Source of the DNA: Streptomyces spiralis
GTDB taxonomy: Bacteria > Actinomycetota > Actinomycetes > Streptomycetales > Streptomycetaceae
Length of the DNA: 64,000 bases
NCBI RefSeq assembly: GCF_014654675.1
Contig: NZ_BNBC01000006.1
Location: 1 to 64,000, forward strand
Direction of reading: 5' to 3'
Each line of letters starts with the position of its first letter. The first letter of the stretch is position 1. The translations under genes and the position numbers were made by a program. The notes under the pieces were generated by a model that made no database searches, was not told the origin of the DNA, and worked only from the letters and a program-made list of their open reading frames with translations. Below are positions 23,071 to 31,759 of this stretch, in pieces.

Positions 23071-25185
23071 GTGGGGAGCGTTCCGAATCAGGGTGGTGCG
23101 CCGGGTGACGCGGCCGGCGCGCACATGGTGGTGTGCGGTGACGACGGCCTGGCGCACCGGCTGGCCGCCGAGCTGCGCGGTGTGTACGGCGAGCAGGTGA
23201 CGCTGGTCGTGCCGCCCTCCGGGCGCTCGGTACGGCCACCGGTGGTGGGCCGCGTCCGCGCGGCGTCGGCGCTGCTGGACCGGGTGGTGAGCGCGGCCGT
23301 GAGCCGGGCCGGTGGCAACGGGGGCGGCGGCAACGGCAACCGTGACAGTGAGGGCGGCCAGAGCGGTCAGGGAGGTCAGGGAGGTCAGGGAGGTCAGGGC
23401 GCTCCGGGCGGTCAAGCACCTGTCGCCGACCGGGTGTTGGAGGCCGCCGAGCTGACCGAGGCCGTGCTCGCGGAGGCGGGCGTGGACCGGGCGACCGCGA
23501 TGGCGCTGGTGTACGACGACGACGAGACCAACATCCGTGCCGCGCTGACCGCGCGTCGGCTCAACCCGCGGCTGCGGCTCGTGCTGCGCCTGTACAACCG
23601 GCGGTTGGGGCAGCACATCGAGGAACTCCTCGACCAGGCCGCCGCGTTGGCGACCGGGGACGACGACACCTGGCTGGGCGCCGACGCCTCCACTACCGTG
23701 CTGTCCGACGCCGACACGGCCGCGCCCGCGCTCGCCGCCAGTGCCGCACTCGGAACCACCAAGGTGGTGCAGACGGACGGGTTGCTGCTGCGCGCGGTGG
23801 AGCGGCAGCCGCCCGCACCGGGACAGGTCGCCGACCCCGGGCTGTGCACGCTCGCGCTGCTGTCGGCGACCAGCGGTGATCCGGCCGGCGCGGACGGGTC
23901 CGAGGGCAGCGGCGACCAGCGCCCCCACCTGCTGCCGGACGAGACGGCGGTACGCGAGGCCACCGGCCGCGGGACCGTGGTGCTGGAGCAGGTGTCGTAC
24001 GCCGCCGGCCGGGGTGCCGCGGGGCGCGGGGTGGGGGTCGGGGCCGTTCCCCCGCTGACGTCGCTGTTCTCACGGCGGCTGCGCTGGTCGCTGGCGGGGC
24101 TGGTGGGGTGCGTCTTCGCGCTCGCGGTGGCGCTGTGGCTGGTGACCGGGGTCCATCCGCTCGGTGCCCTCTATCTGACGCTGCTGGACCTGTTCGCGAT
24201 CGACGATCCGGCGATCGGGGCGCCGACCGGACGTCAGGTGCTGCAACTGCTGTCCGGGCTGGTCGGGTTGTTGTTGCTGCCGGTACTGCTGGCGGCGGTG
24301 CTGGAGGCGCTGGGTACGTTCCGGTCGGCGTCCGCGCTGCGCAAGCCGCCGCGCGGGCTCGGCGGGCATGTGGTGCTGCTGGGGCTGGGCAAGATCGGCA
24401 CGCGGGTGCTGACGCGACTGCGGGAACTGGGCATTCCGGTGGTGTGCGTGGAGTCGGACCCCGAGGCGCGGGGGCTTGCCACGGCGCGGCGGCTGCGGGT
24501 GCCGGTGGTGCTCGGGGACGTCACGCAGGAGGGCGTGCTGGAGTCCGCGAAGATCCACCGCGCCACCGCGCTGCTCGCGGTGACCAGCGCGGACACCACG
24601 AACCTGGAGGCCGTGCTGTACGCCCGGTCGGTGCGGCCCGATCTGCGGGTGGTGCTGCGGCTGTACGACGACGACTTCGCGACCGCGGTGTACCGCACCC
24701 TGCGGGCCGCGCACCCGCACGCGCAGACGCGGAGCCGGAGCGTGTCGCACCTGGCGGCGCCCGCGTTCGCCGGGGCGATGTTCGGGCGGCAGATCCTGGG
24801 GGCGATCCCGGTGGAGCGACGGGTGCTGCTGTTCGCGTCGGTGGACGTCGACGGGCATCCGCAGCTTGAGGGCAGGACGGTCGCGGAGGCCTTCCGGGCC
24901 GGGTACTGGCGGGTGCTGGCGCTGGACACGGACGCCTCGGCGAGTGCGAGTGCGGGTGCGAGCGCTGGTGCTGGTGCGGACGCGGGGCAGGGAGCGGCGG
25001 CGCAGGGCCGTCGCGAGCCGGCCGCCCAGCAGGCGGCCGAGGAGGGGGGACGCGCCTCGGGCCTGCTCTGGAACCTGCCCGCCACGTACGTCCTCCGCAA
25101 GGAGGACCGCGTGGTGCTCGCCGCGACGCGGCGCGGACTCGCGGAGCTCCTCGGCCGCCGGTCCCGGCAGCGGACGGTGACGTAG
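23071..25185 (+). CDS. Membrane protein with two RCK (TrkA-N) domains
   Basis: About 704 residues from GTG 23071; the start is uncertain. An N-terminal NAD-binding domain (MVVCGDDGLAHRLAAEL) is interrupted by a Gly/Gln-rich linker. Two or three membrane helices follow (about 335-355, 365-380, 390-415). A second, better conserved RCK domain comes next (VVLLGLGKIGTRVLTRLREL, acidic residue in CVESDP). The C-terminus includes a Ser/Ala/Gly repeat linker. The layout matches the CASTOR/POLLUX-like and TrkA-associated K+ family, but where the pore filter TVGYG would lie the sequence reads LYLTLLDLFAIDDP, so it may not conduct ions. It probably regulates or senses ion transport. Confidence 0.82.
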   Translation: MGSVPNQGGAPGDAAGAHMVVCGDDGLAHRLAAELRGVYGEQVTLVVPPSGRSVRPPVVGRVRAASALLDRVVSAAVSRAGGNGGGGNGNRDSEGGQSGQGGQGGQGGQGAPGGQAPVADRVLEAAELTEAVLAEAGVDRATAMALVYDDDETNIRAALTARRLNPRLRLVLRLYNRRLGQHIEELLDQAAALATGDDDTWLGADASTTVLSDADTAAPALAASAALGTTKVVQTDGLLLRAVERQPPAPGQVADPGLCTLALLSATSGDPAGADGSEGSGDQRPHLLPDETAVREATGRGTVVLEQVSYAAGRGAAGRGVGVGAVPPLTSLFSRRLRWSLAGLVGCVFALAVALWLVTGVHPLGALYLTLLDLFAIDDPAIGAPTGRQVLQLLSGLVGLLLLPVLLAAVLEALGTFRSASALRKPPRGLGGHVVLLGLGKIGTRVLTRLRELGIPVVCVESDPEARGLATARRLRVPVVLGDVTQEGVLESAKIHRATALLAVTSADTTNLEAVLYARSVRPDLRVVLRLYDDDFATAVYRTLRAAHPHAQTRSRSVSHLAAPAFAGAMFGRQILGAIPVERRVLLFASVDVDGHPQLEGRTVAEAFRAGYWRVLALDTDASASASAGASAGAGADAGQGAAAQGRREPAAQQAAEEGGRASGLLWNLPATYVLRKEDRVVLAATRRGLAELLGRRSRQRTVT

Positions 25186-25239
25186 GCGGCGGATGCGGGC
25201 CTCCGGGTCCCGCCCCCGCCGCCCCCACCCGTCCCTTCC

Positions 25240-25397
25240 AAGGGGCTCCGCCCCTTCGACCCCGTCAGGGGCTTCGCCCCTGACCCCACCGGGGCTTCGC
25301 CCCGGACCCCGTTTCCCACCTGCCCACCCGTCTCGGTGAGATGAGAGGGCACCCCCTGGGGCTCCGCCCCAGACCCCCGCGGGGGCTCCGCCCCTGC
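25240..25397. repeat. Array of GC-rich stem-loops (GGGGCTYCGCCCC)
   Basis: Five short hairpins share the core GGGGCTCCGCCCC or GGGGCTTCGCCCC: about 25240-25256, 25264-25284, 25289-25305, 25356-25372 and 25380-25396. Arms vary outside the core, but each keeps pairing (AAGG/CCTT, GTCAGG/CCTGAC, CCGG/CCGG, CTGG/CCAG). This is the widespread Streptomyces intergenic palindrome. Lying between the convergent RCK and S9 peptidase genes, it probably ends both transcripts. Confidence 0.85.
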
Positions 25398-25459
25398 ACC
25401 CCAGGGCTCGTGCCCCGACCCGGACTCCGCCGTGCCGCCCTCCACGGCGGCCGACCGCC

Positions 25460-27319
25460 CTACCTCGGCAAGTGGCGCTCGGCGAAGTCGAGTTCCAGGC
25501 GGAGTTGTTTGATGCGTTCGTCCACGACGAGGGAGCCGTGGCCGGCGTCGTAGCGGTAGACCTCGTGGACGGCGCCGCGGGCCTGGAGGCGTTTGACGTA
25601 GTTCTCGATCTGGCGGATGGGGCAGCGGGGGTCGTTGACGCCGGCGGAGATGTAGACCGGGGCCTTGACCTGGTCCACGTAGGTGATCGGGGAGGACGCC
25701 TCGAAGCGCTCGGGGACGTCCTCGGGGGTGCCGCCCAGCAGGGTGCGGTCCATGGCCTTCAGGGCTTCCATCTCGTCGTGGTACGCCGTGACGTAGTCGG
25801 CGACCGGGACCGCCGCGATGCCCAGCGTCCACGCCTCCGGCTGCGTGCCCAGGCCCAGCAGCGTGAGGTAGCCGCCCCAGGAGCCGCCGGTGAGGATCAG
25901 GCGCTCGGGGTCGGCCAGGCCCGAGTCGATCGCCCACTGCCGGACCGCCGCGATGTCCTCCAGCTCGATCAGGCCGACGCGGTGCTTCAGGGCGTCCGTC
26001 CAGGCGCGGCCGTAGCCCGTGGAGCCGCGGTAGTTGACGCGGACCACCGCGTAGCCGTGGTCCACCCAGGCGGCCGGGCCCGCGGCGAAGGAGTCGCTGT
26101 CGTGCCAGGTGGGGCCGCCGTGGATGTCGAAGACCGTGGGCAGGGGACCCGCCACGCCCGCCGGCCGTTGGACCAGGGCGTGGATGCGGCCGCCGGGGCC
26201 GTCCACCCAGACGTCCTCCACCGGGACCGAGCCCGGGGACTTCATGCCGGGCGGGTCCAGGACCACCCCGCCGTTCGTGGAGCGGACGGCGGACGGCTCG
26301 GCCGCCGACGACCACAGGTACTCCACGCTGCCGTCCGGACGGGCCGTCGCCCCGGAGACCGTGCCGGGCAGGGTGGGAATCCGCGTCAGTTCGCGGCCGA
26401 CCAGGTCGTAGCGGAACAGCTCGCTGCGGGCCTCGAAGCTGTGCGCGACGAGCAGGCCGCTGCCGTCCGGGTACCACTCGGCGCTCACGTCGCCGGGCAG
26501 GTCCAGCTCCAGGTCCGTCTCCTCGCCCGTCGCCACGTCCCACACCAGCGGCTCCCAGCGGCCCCGCCGCTGGTGGCCGACGAGCAGCCGGGTGTCGCCG
26601 TCGACCGGGGCGAAGCCCAGCACCTCCAGGCCGAGCTCCAGCGTCCCGCCCTTGGTGTCGTCCAGCTCGGCCACCGGCGTGCCGTCCGGGCGCAGCACGC
26701 GCAGCGCCGAGTGCATGGCGTCGCCGTGCTCGGTGTGCTCGATCGCGATCAGCGAGCCGTCGTGGGAGAGGTCGCCGACGCCCGCGGACTCCCGGTGCCG
26801 GTAGATCTCCACCGGGTCCTCGTCCGAGCCCACGCGCGCGAGGTGGATCGTCGTGCCGTCCTCGTCCGTGGAGCGGCCCACGACCGCCGTACGCCCGTCC
26901 CGGCCGAGCGCGAGGCCCGCGGGGTAGGAGGGCTCCAGGCCGGGTACGGCCGCCGCGTCGGGGCCGCCGGTGAACGGCTGGCGACGCCAGACGCCGAACT
27001 CGTCGCCGTCCTTGTCGTCGAACCACCAGATCCACTCGCCGTCCGGGGACAGCACGCCCTCCGTCGTGCCGTTCGGCCGGTCCGTCGCCTGGCGCTGCTC
27101 GCCGCTCGCACGGTCCCAGGCGTACAGCTCGTACGTCCCCGTCGCGTTCGACACGAACAGGGAACGGTCGGGTGCGTCCTCCGCCCAGTCGGGCAGCGAG
27201 ACCCGGGGCGCCCGGAAGCGCTTCTCCCAGTCCGGCATCGGCTCCTGCCGGTCCCGCCCGGCCGTCCGGCCCTGCCCGTCCCGCTGGTCCTGCGCCGCGG
27301 ACCCGTTGCTCTCAGTCAT
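25460..27319 (-). CDS. S9 family serine peptidase (prolyl oligopeptidase family)
   Basis: A 619-residue protein from ATG 27319. The N-terminal about 370 residues form a WD40-like beta-propeller with repeated strands (SPDGEWIWWFDDKDGDEFGVW, WYPDGSGLLVAHS). The C-terminal alpha/beta hydrolase has the nucleophile Ser480 in GGSWGGYLT, the acid in SAGVNDPRCP and the histidine in DAGHGSL. It should be a dipeptidyl- or oligopeptidase acting on short peptides. No signal peptide is present, so it is cytoplasmic. It stands alone between the stem-loop array and the divergent SURF1 gene. Confidence 0.93.
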   Translation of the reverse strand: MTESNGSAAQDQRDGQGRTAGRDRQEPMPDWEKRFRAPRVSLPDWAEDAPDRSLFVSNATGTYELYAWDRASGEQRQATDRPNGTTEGVLSPDGEWIWWFDDKDGDEFGVWRRQPFTGGPDAAAVPGLEPSYPAGLALGRDGRTAVVGRSTDEDGTTIHLARVGSDEDPVEIYRHRESAGVGDLSHDGSLIAIEHTEHGDAMHSALRVLRPDGTPVAELDDTKGGTLELGLEVLGFAPVDGDTRLLVGHQRRGRWEPLVWDVATGEETDLELDLPGDVSAEWYPDGSGLLVAHSFEARSELFRYDLVGRELTRIPTLPGTVSGATARPDGSVEYLWSSAAEPSAVRSTNGGVVLDPPGMKSPGSVPVEDVWVDGPGGRIHALVQRPAGVAGPLPTVFDIHGGPTWHDSDSFAAGPAAWVDHGYAVVRVNYRGSTGYGRAWTDALKHRVGLIELEDIAAVRQWAIDSGLADPERLILTGGSWGGYLTLLGLGTQPEAWTLGIAAVPVADYVTAYHDEMEALKAMDRTLLGGTPEDVPERFEASSPITYVDQVKAPVYISAGVNDPRCPIRQIENYVKRLQARGAVHEVYRYDAGHGSLVVDERIKQLRLELDFAERHLPR

Positions 27320-27473
27320 GGCCCCATAGTGCCTGGCCGCACCGACAACGCGCCGCCCCGCTCCCCAGCCTGTGGACAACCGACCCGTCCGGCCCCGGGC
27401 AACCTGTGGAAAACTCCGCCCCACCCCGACCCCGCGACCGGACCGCCCGGCCGGGGGCCGTACCGTTGAGGGC

Positions 27474-28271
27474 GTGTACCGGTTTCTGCTGACGCCCCGC
27501 TGGTGGGGGATCAACGTCTTCGTGCTGCTGGCCATCCCGTTCTGCATCTTCATGGGGTCCTGGCAGCTGAGCCGGTTCGACGCGCGGGTGCAGGAGCACC
27601 GGACCGCGAACGCCCAGGCCGCCTCGGACCGCACTCAGGCCCCCCGCCCGCTGGCTCGGCTGCTGCCCGTCGACAAGCGGACCTCCGGCATGCGGGCCAC
27701 CGCGACCGGCCGGTACGGCAAGCAGCTGCTGGTCCCCGGCCGTGAGCTGGACGGCAAGCGCGGCTTCTACGTGCTGACGCTGCTGCGCACCGACTCCGGC
27801 AAGGCGCTCCCGGTCGTCCGGGGCTGGCTGCCGGGCGACGCGAACGCCGCGAAGGCCCCGGCGCCCCCCACGGGCGAGGTCTCGGTCACCGGTGCGCTCC
27901 AGGCGTCCGAGACGCCCGGTGACAACGGGGTCAGCGCACAGGGCGGCCTGCCGGCCGGGCAGACCTCGGCGATCAGCGCCGCCTCGCTGGTCAACCTCGT
28001 GCCGTACGACGTGTACGACGCGTGGGTGACGCTCGACAAGGCCGACTCCGGCATGAAGCCGGTGCCGGCCAAGGCCCCGGACAACACCGGGCTGGATCTG
28101 AAGGCCTTCCAGAACCTCGGCTACACCGGCGAGTGGTTCGTCTTCGCCGGGTTCGTGGTCTTCATGTGGTTCCGGCTCGTACGGCGCGAGGTGGAGGCCG
28201 TACGGGACGCGGAGCTGGGACTGGTGCCGGAGCCGGAGGAGCAGAAGGGCGAGCAGGCCGCCGCGGTGTGA
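27474..28271 (+). CDS. SURF1 family cytochrome oxidase assembly protein
   Basis: A 265-residue membrane protein starting at GTG 27474 behind GAGGGC. A first helix at about 10-28 contains the SURF1 motif MGSWQLSRF; a second helix lies at about 218-237 (WFVFAGFVVFMWFRLVRRE). Between them are VVRGWLP and VTGALQASE, the periplasmic core. SURF1 proteins help insert heme a into cytochrome c oxidase subunit I. The 154-base gap to the divergent peptidase holds its promoter. The long charged C-terminal tail is usual for actinobacteria. Confidence 0.9.
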   Translation: MYRFLLTPRWWGINVFVLLAIPFCIFMGSWQLSRFDARVQEHRTANAQAASDRTQAPRPLARLLPVDKRTSGMRATATGRYGKQLLVPGRELDGKRGFYVLTLLRTDSGKALPVVRGWLPGDANAAKAPAPPTGEVSVTGALQASETPGDNGVSAQGGLPAGQTSAISAASLVNLVPYDVYDAWVTLDKADSGMKPVPAKAPDNTGLDLKAFQNLGYTGEWFVFAGFVVFMWFRLVRREVEAVRDAELGLVPEPEEQKGEQAAAV

Positions 28272-28307
28272 CCGCTCGCGGTCACGCGCCCCACGGGCTC
28301 GCCGCCC

Positions 28308-29489
28308 CTACGACGCGGCCAGCACCCCCGTGCGGTACACCGTGCCCGCGCACGCGTTCGGCACCGTCGCCGAGACCGCCGGTGAGCCCGCCTCCGGCGT
28401 GTGGGAGACCACGACGCTGCCCTCGGCCGTGCCGCCGTCCTCCGTCATCAGCTGGGTCGTGGTGCCGGCGTCGGTGCCCGTGCCCGCGGACGTGCCACCC
28501 GTCGTGCCGGAGTCCTGGCTGGAGGACGGATCGGGTGAGGGCGCGCCGGTCTCGGTGCCGCCGTTGCCGGTGCCGCCGCTGGTGGGACAGGTCTCGGAGG
28601 GCACCCAGGCGAACTTCACCTCGTACGCCGAGCCCGGCGTGAGGACCAGCCCGGAGACCTCGGTGGAGGGGTCGGGCAGGGCGGTGGCCGGGTCGCCGGC
28701 GGTGTGCTGCGCCATGCTGATCTTGCTGGTGTCGGCGGCGCCCTGCGCCAGCGTGGTCACCGTGCCGGGCCCGCCGACGGTACAGCTGCCCTTGGAGATG
28801 TTGGTGACGCGGAAGGTGCCGTAGACGGCGCCGGAGGTGTCGGGCGCGCCGATCGTCGCGGTGGCTGAGCCCAGCTGGGGCGCCGTGCACACGGGCGCGC
28901 CGGTGTCGGCGGAGGCCGAGGGACCGCCCGTGCCGGCGCCGGCGGACCCGCTGCCCGGGGTGGCGCTCTTGCCGTCGCCCCTGCGATCGTCCGGCTTTCC
29001 GCTGCTGCCCTTGCCGGGTGTCCGGCCGGAGGCGCCGCTCGCGGTGCCCTCCCCGCCGTCCGGGCCCTTGCCCTGGCCGGTGCCGCCCTGGGCCTGCGAG
29101 GCCTGGCCGGCGATGGCCGGGTCGACGCCGGAGCCGCCGGCGTCGGAGACGTGCACGAGCGCGGGGATGGCGGTGCCGATGAACAGGGCGGCGGCGGCCA
29201 TGCCGACGGCGGCCTGCCGCTTGCGGGCGCGCCGCGCCGGAACGGCGCGCCGGAGGTGCTCCAGCGTGCCCTCACGCGGCTCGAACTCCTGGACGGCCTG
29301 GTGCAGCAGCCTGCGCAGTGCCAGCTCGTCCGGGTCGAGCCCCTCGGGGTCCCTTTCGTCGGGGCTGTGCTTCACGTGTCCGTTCCCAGCGTGCGATTGC
29401 GTGTCGTCCTGCTCCGGCCGCGTCGGCTCGTGCCACGCGTACGGCTCGTGGCGCTCGTGCGAGTCGCGTCCCTCGGCGTTCTCGCTCAT
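28308..29489 (-). CDS. Membrane-anchored partner of the SigE-family sigma factor
   Basis: A 393-residue protein. Residues 1-90 are cytoplasmic and charged, one membrane helix lies at about 93-113, and a long Gly/Ser/Thr-rich linker leads to an extracytoplasmic beta-rich domain with four Cys (APVCTAP, GSCTVGG, SETCPT, NACAGT). It overlaps the sigma gene by 4 bases (ATGA), so it is the likely anti-sigma or sensor partner. Unlike standard anti-sigma factors it has no HxxxCxxC zinc motif; the segment LRRLLHQAVQEFEPREGTLEHL may contact the sigma factor. That role is inferred from position only. Confidence 0.75.
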   Translation of the reverse strand: MSENAEGRDSHERHEPYAWHEPTRPEQDDTQSHAGNGHVKHSPDERDPEGLDPDELALRRLLHQAVQEFEPREGTLEHLRRAVPARRARKRQAAVGMAAAALFIGTAIPALVHVSDAGGSGVDPAIAGQASQAQGGTGQGKGPDGGEGTASGASGRTPGKGSSGKPDDRRGDGKSATPGSGSAGAGTGGPSASADTGAPVCTAPQLGSATATIGAPDTSGAVYGTFRVTNISKGSCTVGGPGTVTTLAQGAADTSKISMAQHTAGDPATALPDPSTEVSGLVLTPGSAYEVKFAWVPSETCPTSGGTGNGGTETGAPSPDPSSSQDSGTTGGTSAGTGTDAGTTTQLMTEDGGTAEGSVVVSHTPEAGSPAVSATVPNACAGTVYRTGVLAAS

Positions 29490-30175
29490 GCCCGCGCCTC
29501 CATGGCGACCCTGAGCGCCGCGATGCCGCGTGAGCCGTACGCCTTGACCGATCCGAGCGAGATCCCGAGGGTCTCGGCGACCTGCGCCTCGGTCATGTCC
29601 GCGAAGTAGCGCAGCACCAGCACCTCACGCTGGCGGCGCTGCAGGCCCTTCATCGCCTTGATCAGGGAGTCGCGCTCCAGCTGGTCGTAGGCGCCCTCCT
29701 CGGCGCTCGCCATGTCCGGCATCGGCTTGGAGAGCAGCTTCAGGCCGAGGATGCGGCGGCGCAAGGCCGAACGCGAAAGATTGACGACGGTCTGACGCAG
29801 GTAGGCGAGCGTCTTCTCGGGGTCACGGACCCGCTTGCGGGCGGAGTGGACGCGGATGAATGCCTCCTGGACGACGTCCTCGCAGGAGGCGGTGTCGTCG
29901 AGGAGGAGCGCGGCCAGGCCCAGCAGCGAGCGGTAGTGGGCGCGGTAGGTCTCGGTGAGATGGTCGACGGTGGTGCCGGCCGCCACGGTCTCCTCGGCGC
30001 CGTCACGCTGGTTCGGTATGCGGGCGGGCCGCGCGGCGGGCATGGGGGCGATCACCGGCAGGCCACCGGACGAGCCGGGCGAGCCGGACATTCCAGGTGC
30101 GAGCGGTCGGAGCGCCGCACGGCGCGGCCGCAGGCCGCCGCGGGTCGCCGCTTGGAAGTCGAGTACCTCTGCCAC
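29486..30175 (-). CDS. SigE-family ECF RNA polymerase sigma factor
   Basis: A sigma factor of about 229 residues if it starts at GTG 30175 (VAEVLDFQAATR); the frame stays open to 30262 but upstream codons look non-coding. Region 2 is LLDDTASCEDVVQEAFIRVH with LAYLRQTVVNLSRS; region 4 is RQREVLVLRYFADMTEAQVAETLGISLGSVKAYGSRGIAALR. The roughly 60-residue Pro/Arg-rich N-terminal extension before region 2 is unusual but seen in Streptomyces orthologues. It is translationally coupled to the membrane protein downstream. The neighbourhood suggests an SCO3613-like factor. Confidence 0.92.
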   Translation of the reverse strand: MAEVLDFQAATRGGLRPRRAALRPLAPGMSGSPGSSGGLPVIAPMPAARPARIPNQRDGAEETVAAGTTVDHLTETYRAHYRSLLGLAALLLDDTASCEDVVQEAFIRVHSARKRVRDPEKTLAYLRQTVVNLSRSALRRRILGLKLLSKPMPDMASAEEGAYDQLERDSLIKAMKGLQRRQREVLVLRYFADMTEAQVAETLGISLGSVKAYGSRGIAALRVAMEARA

Positions 30176-30554
30176 GCCAGTTGGACACGCCGCCCCCCTC
30201 GGGGGTTGTACGTGCCGGGCGTCCTTTTCGCGCCGAGTGTGCCGAGCGACGCGGCCGACCACGTTCTCGCGTCAGGCAGCACCCCGTCCGGTGCCCCACA
30301 TGCCCTCATGCGTCCCGCTCTTCCCCTATGTGTGAAATGACGAGGGCGCCCCACGCCCTCGCGGCGTCCCCACGCCCCCGAAGGGCGACCGCAAAGACGC
30401 TCCCCGCCCTCCGCGCGGTTGCGGAGGGCGGGGAGGAGAATCTTCGGACGCCGAGGCAGCACGGTCCAAGTGGTGACGAACCATTGATCCGACCATATTT
30501 ACACAGATCCTACAAAGGAGCAGAGCCGTGGCCAGGGCTTTCCCCCCGGTAACA
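30176..30554. promoter_or_regulatory. Intergenic region between asd and the sigma factor gene
   Basis: About 380 bases between the asd-end repeats and the sigma gene start. It contains the hairpin at 30400-30435 and, downstream on the minus strand, the sigma gene promoter, which I cannot place exactly. No gene is visible here on either strand. Confidence 0.5.
30400..30435 (-). terminator. Hairpin terminator for the ask-asd transcript
   Basis: A perfect 15-base stem (CTCCCCGCCCTCCGC paired with its complement) with a 6-base loop. It lies about 220 bases past the asd stop on the minus strand and before the sigma factor gene, so it should separate these two transcripts. No U-tract follows. Confidence 0.75.
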
Positions 30555-30660
30555 GGCCTCGGTGCGGCCCCAGTCGGCCTCGGAGCAGCCTCAATCGGCC
30601 TCGGAGCGGCCCCAATCGGCCTCGGAGCGGCCCCAATCGGCCTCGGAGCGGCCCTCAGTC
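30555..30660. repeat. Tandem 21-bp repeat at the 3' end of asd
   Basis: Five head-to-tail copies of about 21 bases, consensus GGCCTCGGAGCGGCCCCAATC: 30555-30575, 30576-30596, 30597-30617, 30618-30638 and 30639-30660. Copies three and four are identical. The last copy overlaps the asd stop codon (30655-30657). The array looks like expansion of the sequence at the end of the coding region. Confidence 0.9.
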
Positions 30661-31707
30661 CGCCTCGGCCGCCACCAACTCCGCGATCTGCGCCGTGTTG
30701 AGCGCGGCGCCCTTGCGCAGGTTGTCACCGCAGACGAAGAGCTCCAGCGCCGTCGGATCGTCGAGCGCCCGCCGCACCCGGCCCACCCATGTCGGATCGG
30801 TGCCCACCACGTCGGCGGGCGTGGGGAACTCGCCCGCGGCCGGGTCGTCGCACAGCACCACACCGGGTGCCGTGGCCATGATCTCCCGCGCCTTGCCGAC
30901 GGTGACCTCGCCCTCGAAACGGGCGTGCACGGTCAGGGAGTGGGTGGTGACCACCGGGACGCGTACGCAGGTCACGGCGACCGGCAGCTGCGGCAGCCCG
31001 AGGATCTTGCGGGACTCGTCCCGCACCTTCATCTCCTCCGACGACCAGCCGTCGTCGCACAGCGACCCGGCCCACGGCACCACGTTCAGCGCCACCGGCT
31101 CCGGGAAGGGGCCGGTGTCGTCGCCCACGGCGCGCCGTACGTCACCGGGGCTGGTCCCCAGCTCCGTGCCCGCGACCAGGGACAGCTGGCGGCGCAGCGT
31201 CTCCACGCCCGCGCGCCCGGCCCCGCTCACCGCCTGGTACGAGGAGACGACCAGCTCACGCAGCCCGAACTCGGCGTGCAGCGCGCCCAGCGCCACGATC
31301 ATGGTCAGGGTGGTGCAGTTGGGGCTGGAGATGATGCCGCGCGGGCGCCGGCGCGCCGCGTGCGGATTCACCTCGGGCACCACCAGCGGCACGTCCGGGT
31401 CCGCACGGAAGGCCCCGGAGTTGTCCACCACGACCGCGCCCTTGGCGGCCGCGACCGGTGCCCACCGGGCGGCGACCTCGTCGGGCACGTCGAACAGGGC
31501 GATGTCCACCCCGTCGAAGGCCTCCTCGGCAAGCGCGGCCACCTCGACCTCCTCGCCTCGCACGGCCAGCTTGCGGCCGGCCGAGCGCGGCGAGGCGATC
31601 AGGCGGATGTCGCCCCAGATGTCCGCGCGCTGGGACAGGATCCGGAGCAGGACCGTGCCGACGGCTCCGGTCGCTCCCACGACCGCGAGCGTCGGTCGAC
31701 CGGTCAT
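30655..31707 (-). CDS. asd: Aspartate-semialdehyde dehydrogenase
   Basis: A full-length 350-residue enzyme that reduces aspartyl phosphate to aspartate semialdehyde with NADPH, the second step to lysine, threonine and methionine. The NADP motif [13 protein letters not shown] is at 9-21, the active-site cysteine is in [10 protein letters not shown] (Cys about 131) and a second substrate motif is [13 protein letters not shown]. It lies downstream of aspartokinase with a 52-base gap, forming the usual ask-asd operon. A 21-bp repeat array begins at its stop codon. Confidence 0.97.
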   Translation of the reverse strand: MTGRPTLAVVGATGAVGTVLLRILSQRADIWGDIRLIASPRSAGRKLAVRGEEVEVAALAEEAFDGVDIALFDVPDEVAARWAPVAAAKGAVVVDNSGAFRADPDVPLVVPEVNPHAARRRPRGIISSPNCTTLTMIVALGALHAEFGLRELVVSSYQAVSGAGRAGVETLRRQLSLVAGTELGTSPGDVRRAVGDDTGPFPEPVALNVVPWAGSLCDDGWSSEEMKVRDESRKILGLPQLPVAVTCVRVPVVTTHSLTVHARFEGEVTVGKAREIMATAPGVVLCDDPAAGEFPTPADVVGTDPTWVGRVRRALDDPTALELFVCGDNLRKGAALNTAQIAELVAAEAD

Positions 31708-31759
31708 CGTCGTACGCCTCCGTCACGTCCGTACGACGGAACGGCGGCAGCGGGGACGG

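Noticed and set aside
25240..25397. Mobile element or REP-associated insertion
   Set aside because: There is no transposase or target duplication; the hairpins match the common Streptomyces intergenic palindromes.
24234..27035. A 933-residue minus-strand frame crossing the RCK gene and the S9 peptidase
   Set aside because: It spans the stem-loop array and antisense DNA of the RCK gene, is low-complexity and matches no family; the S9 frame is clearly the coding one.
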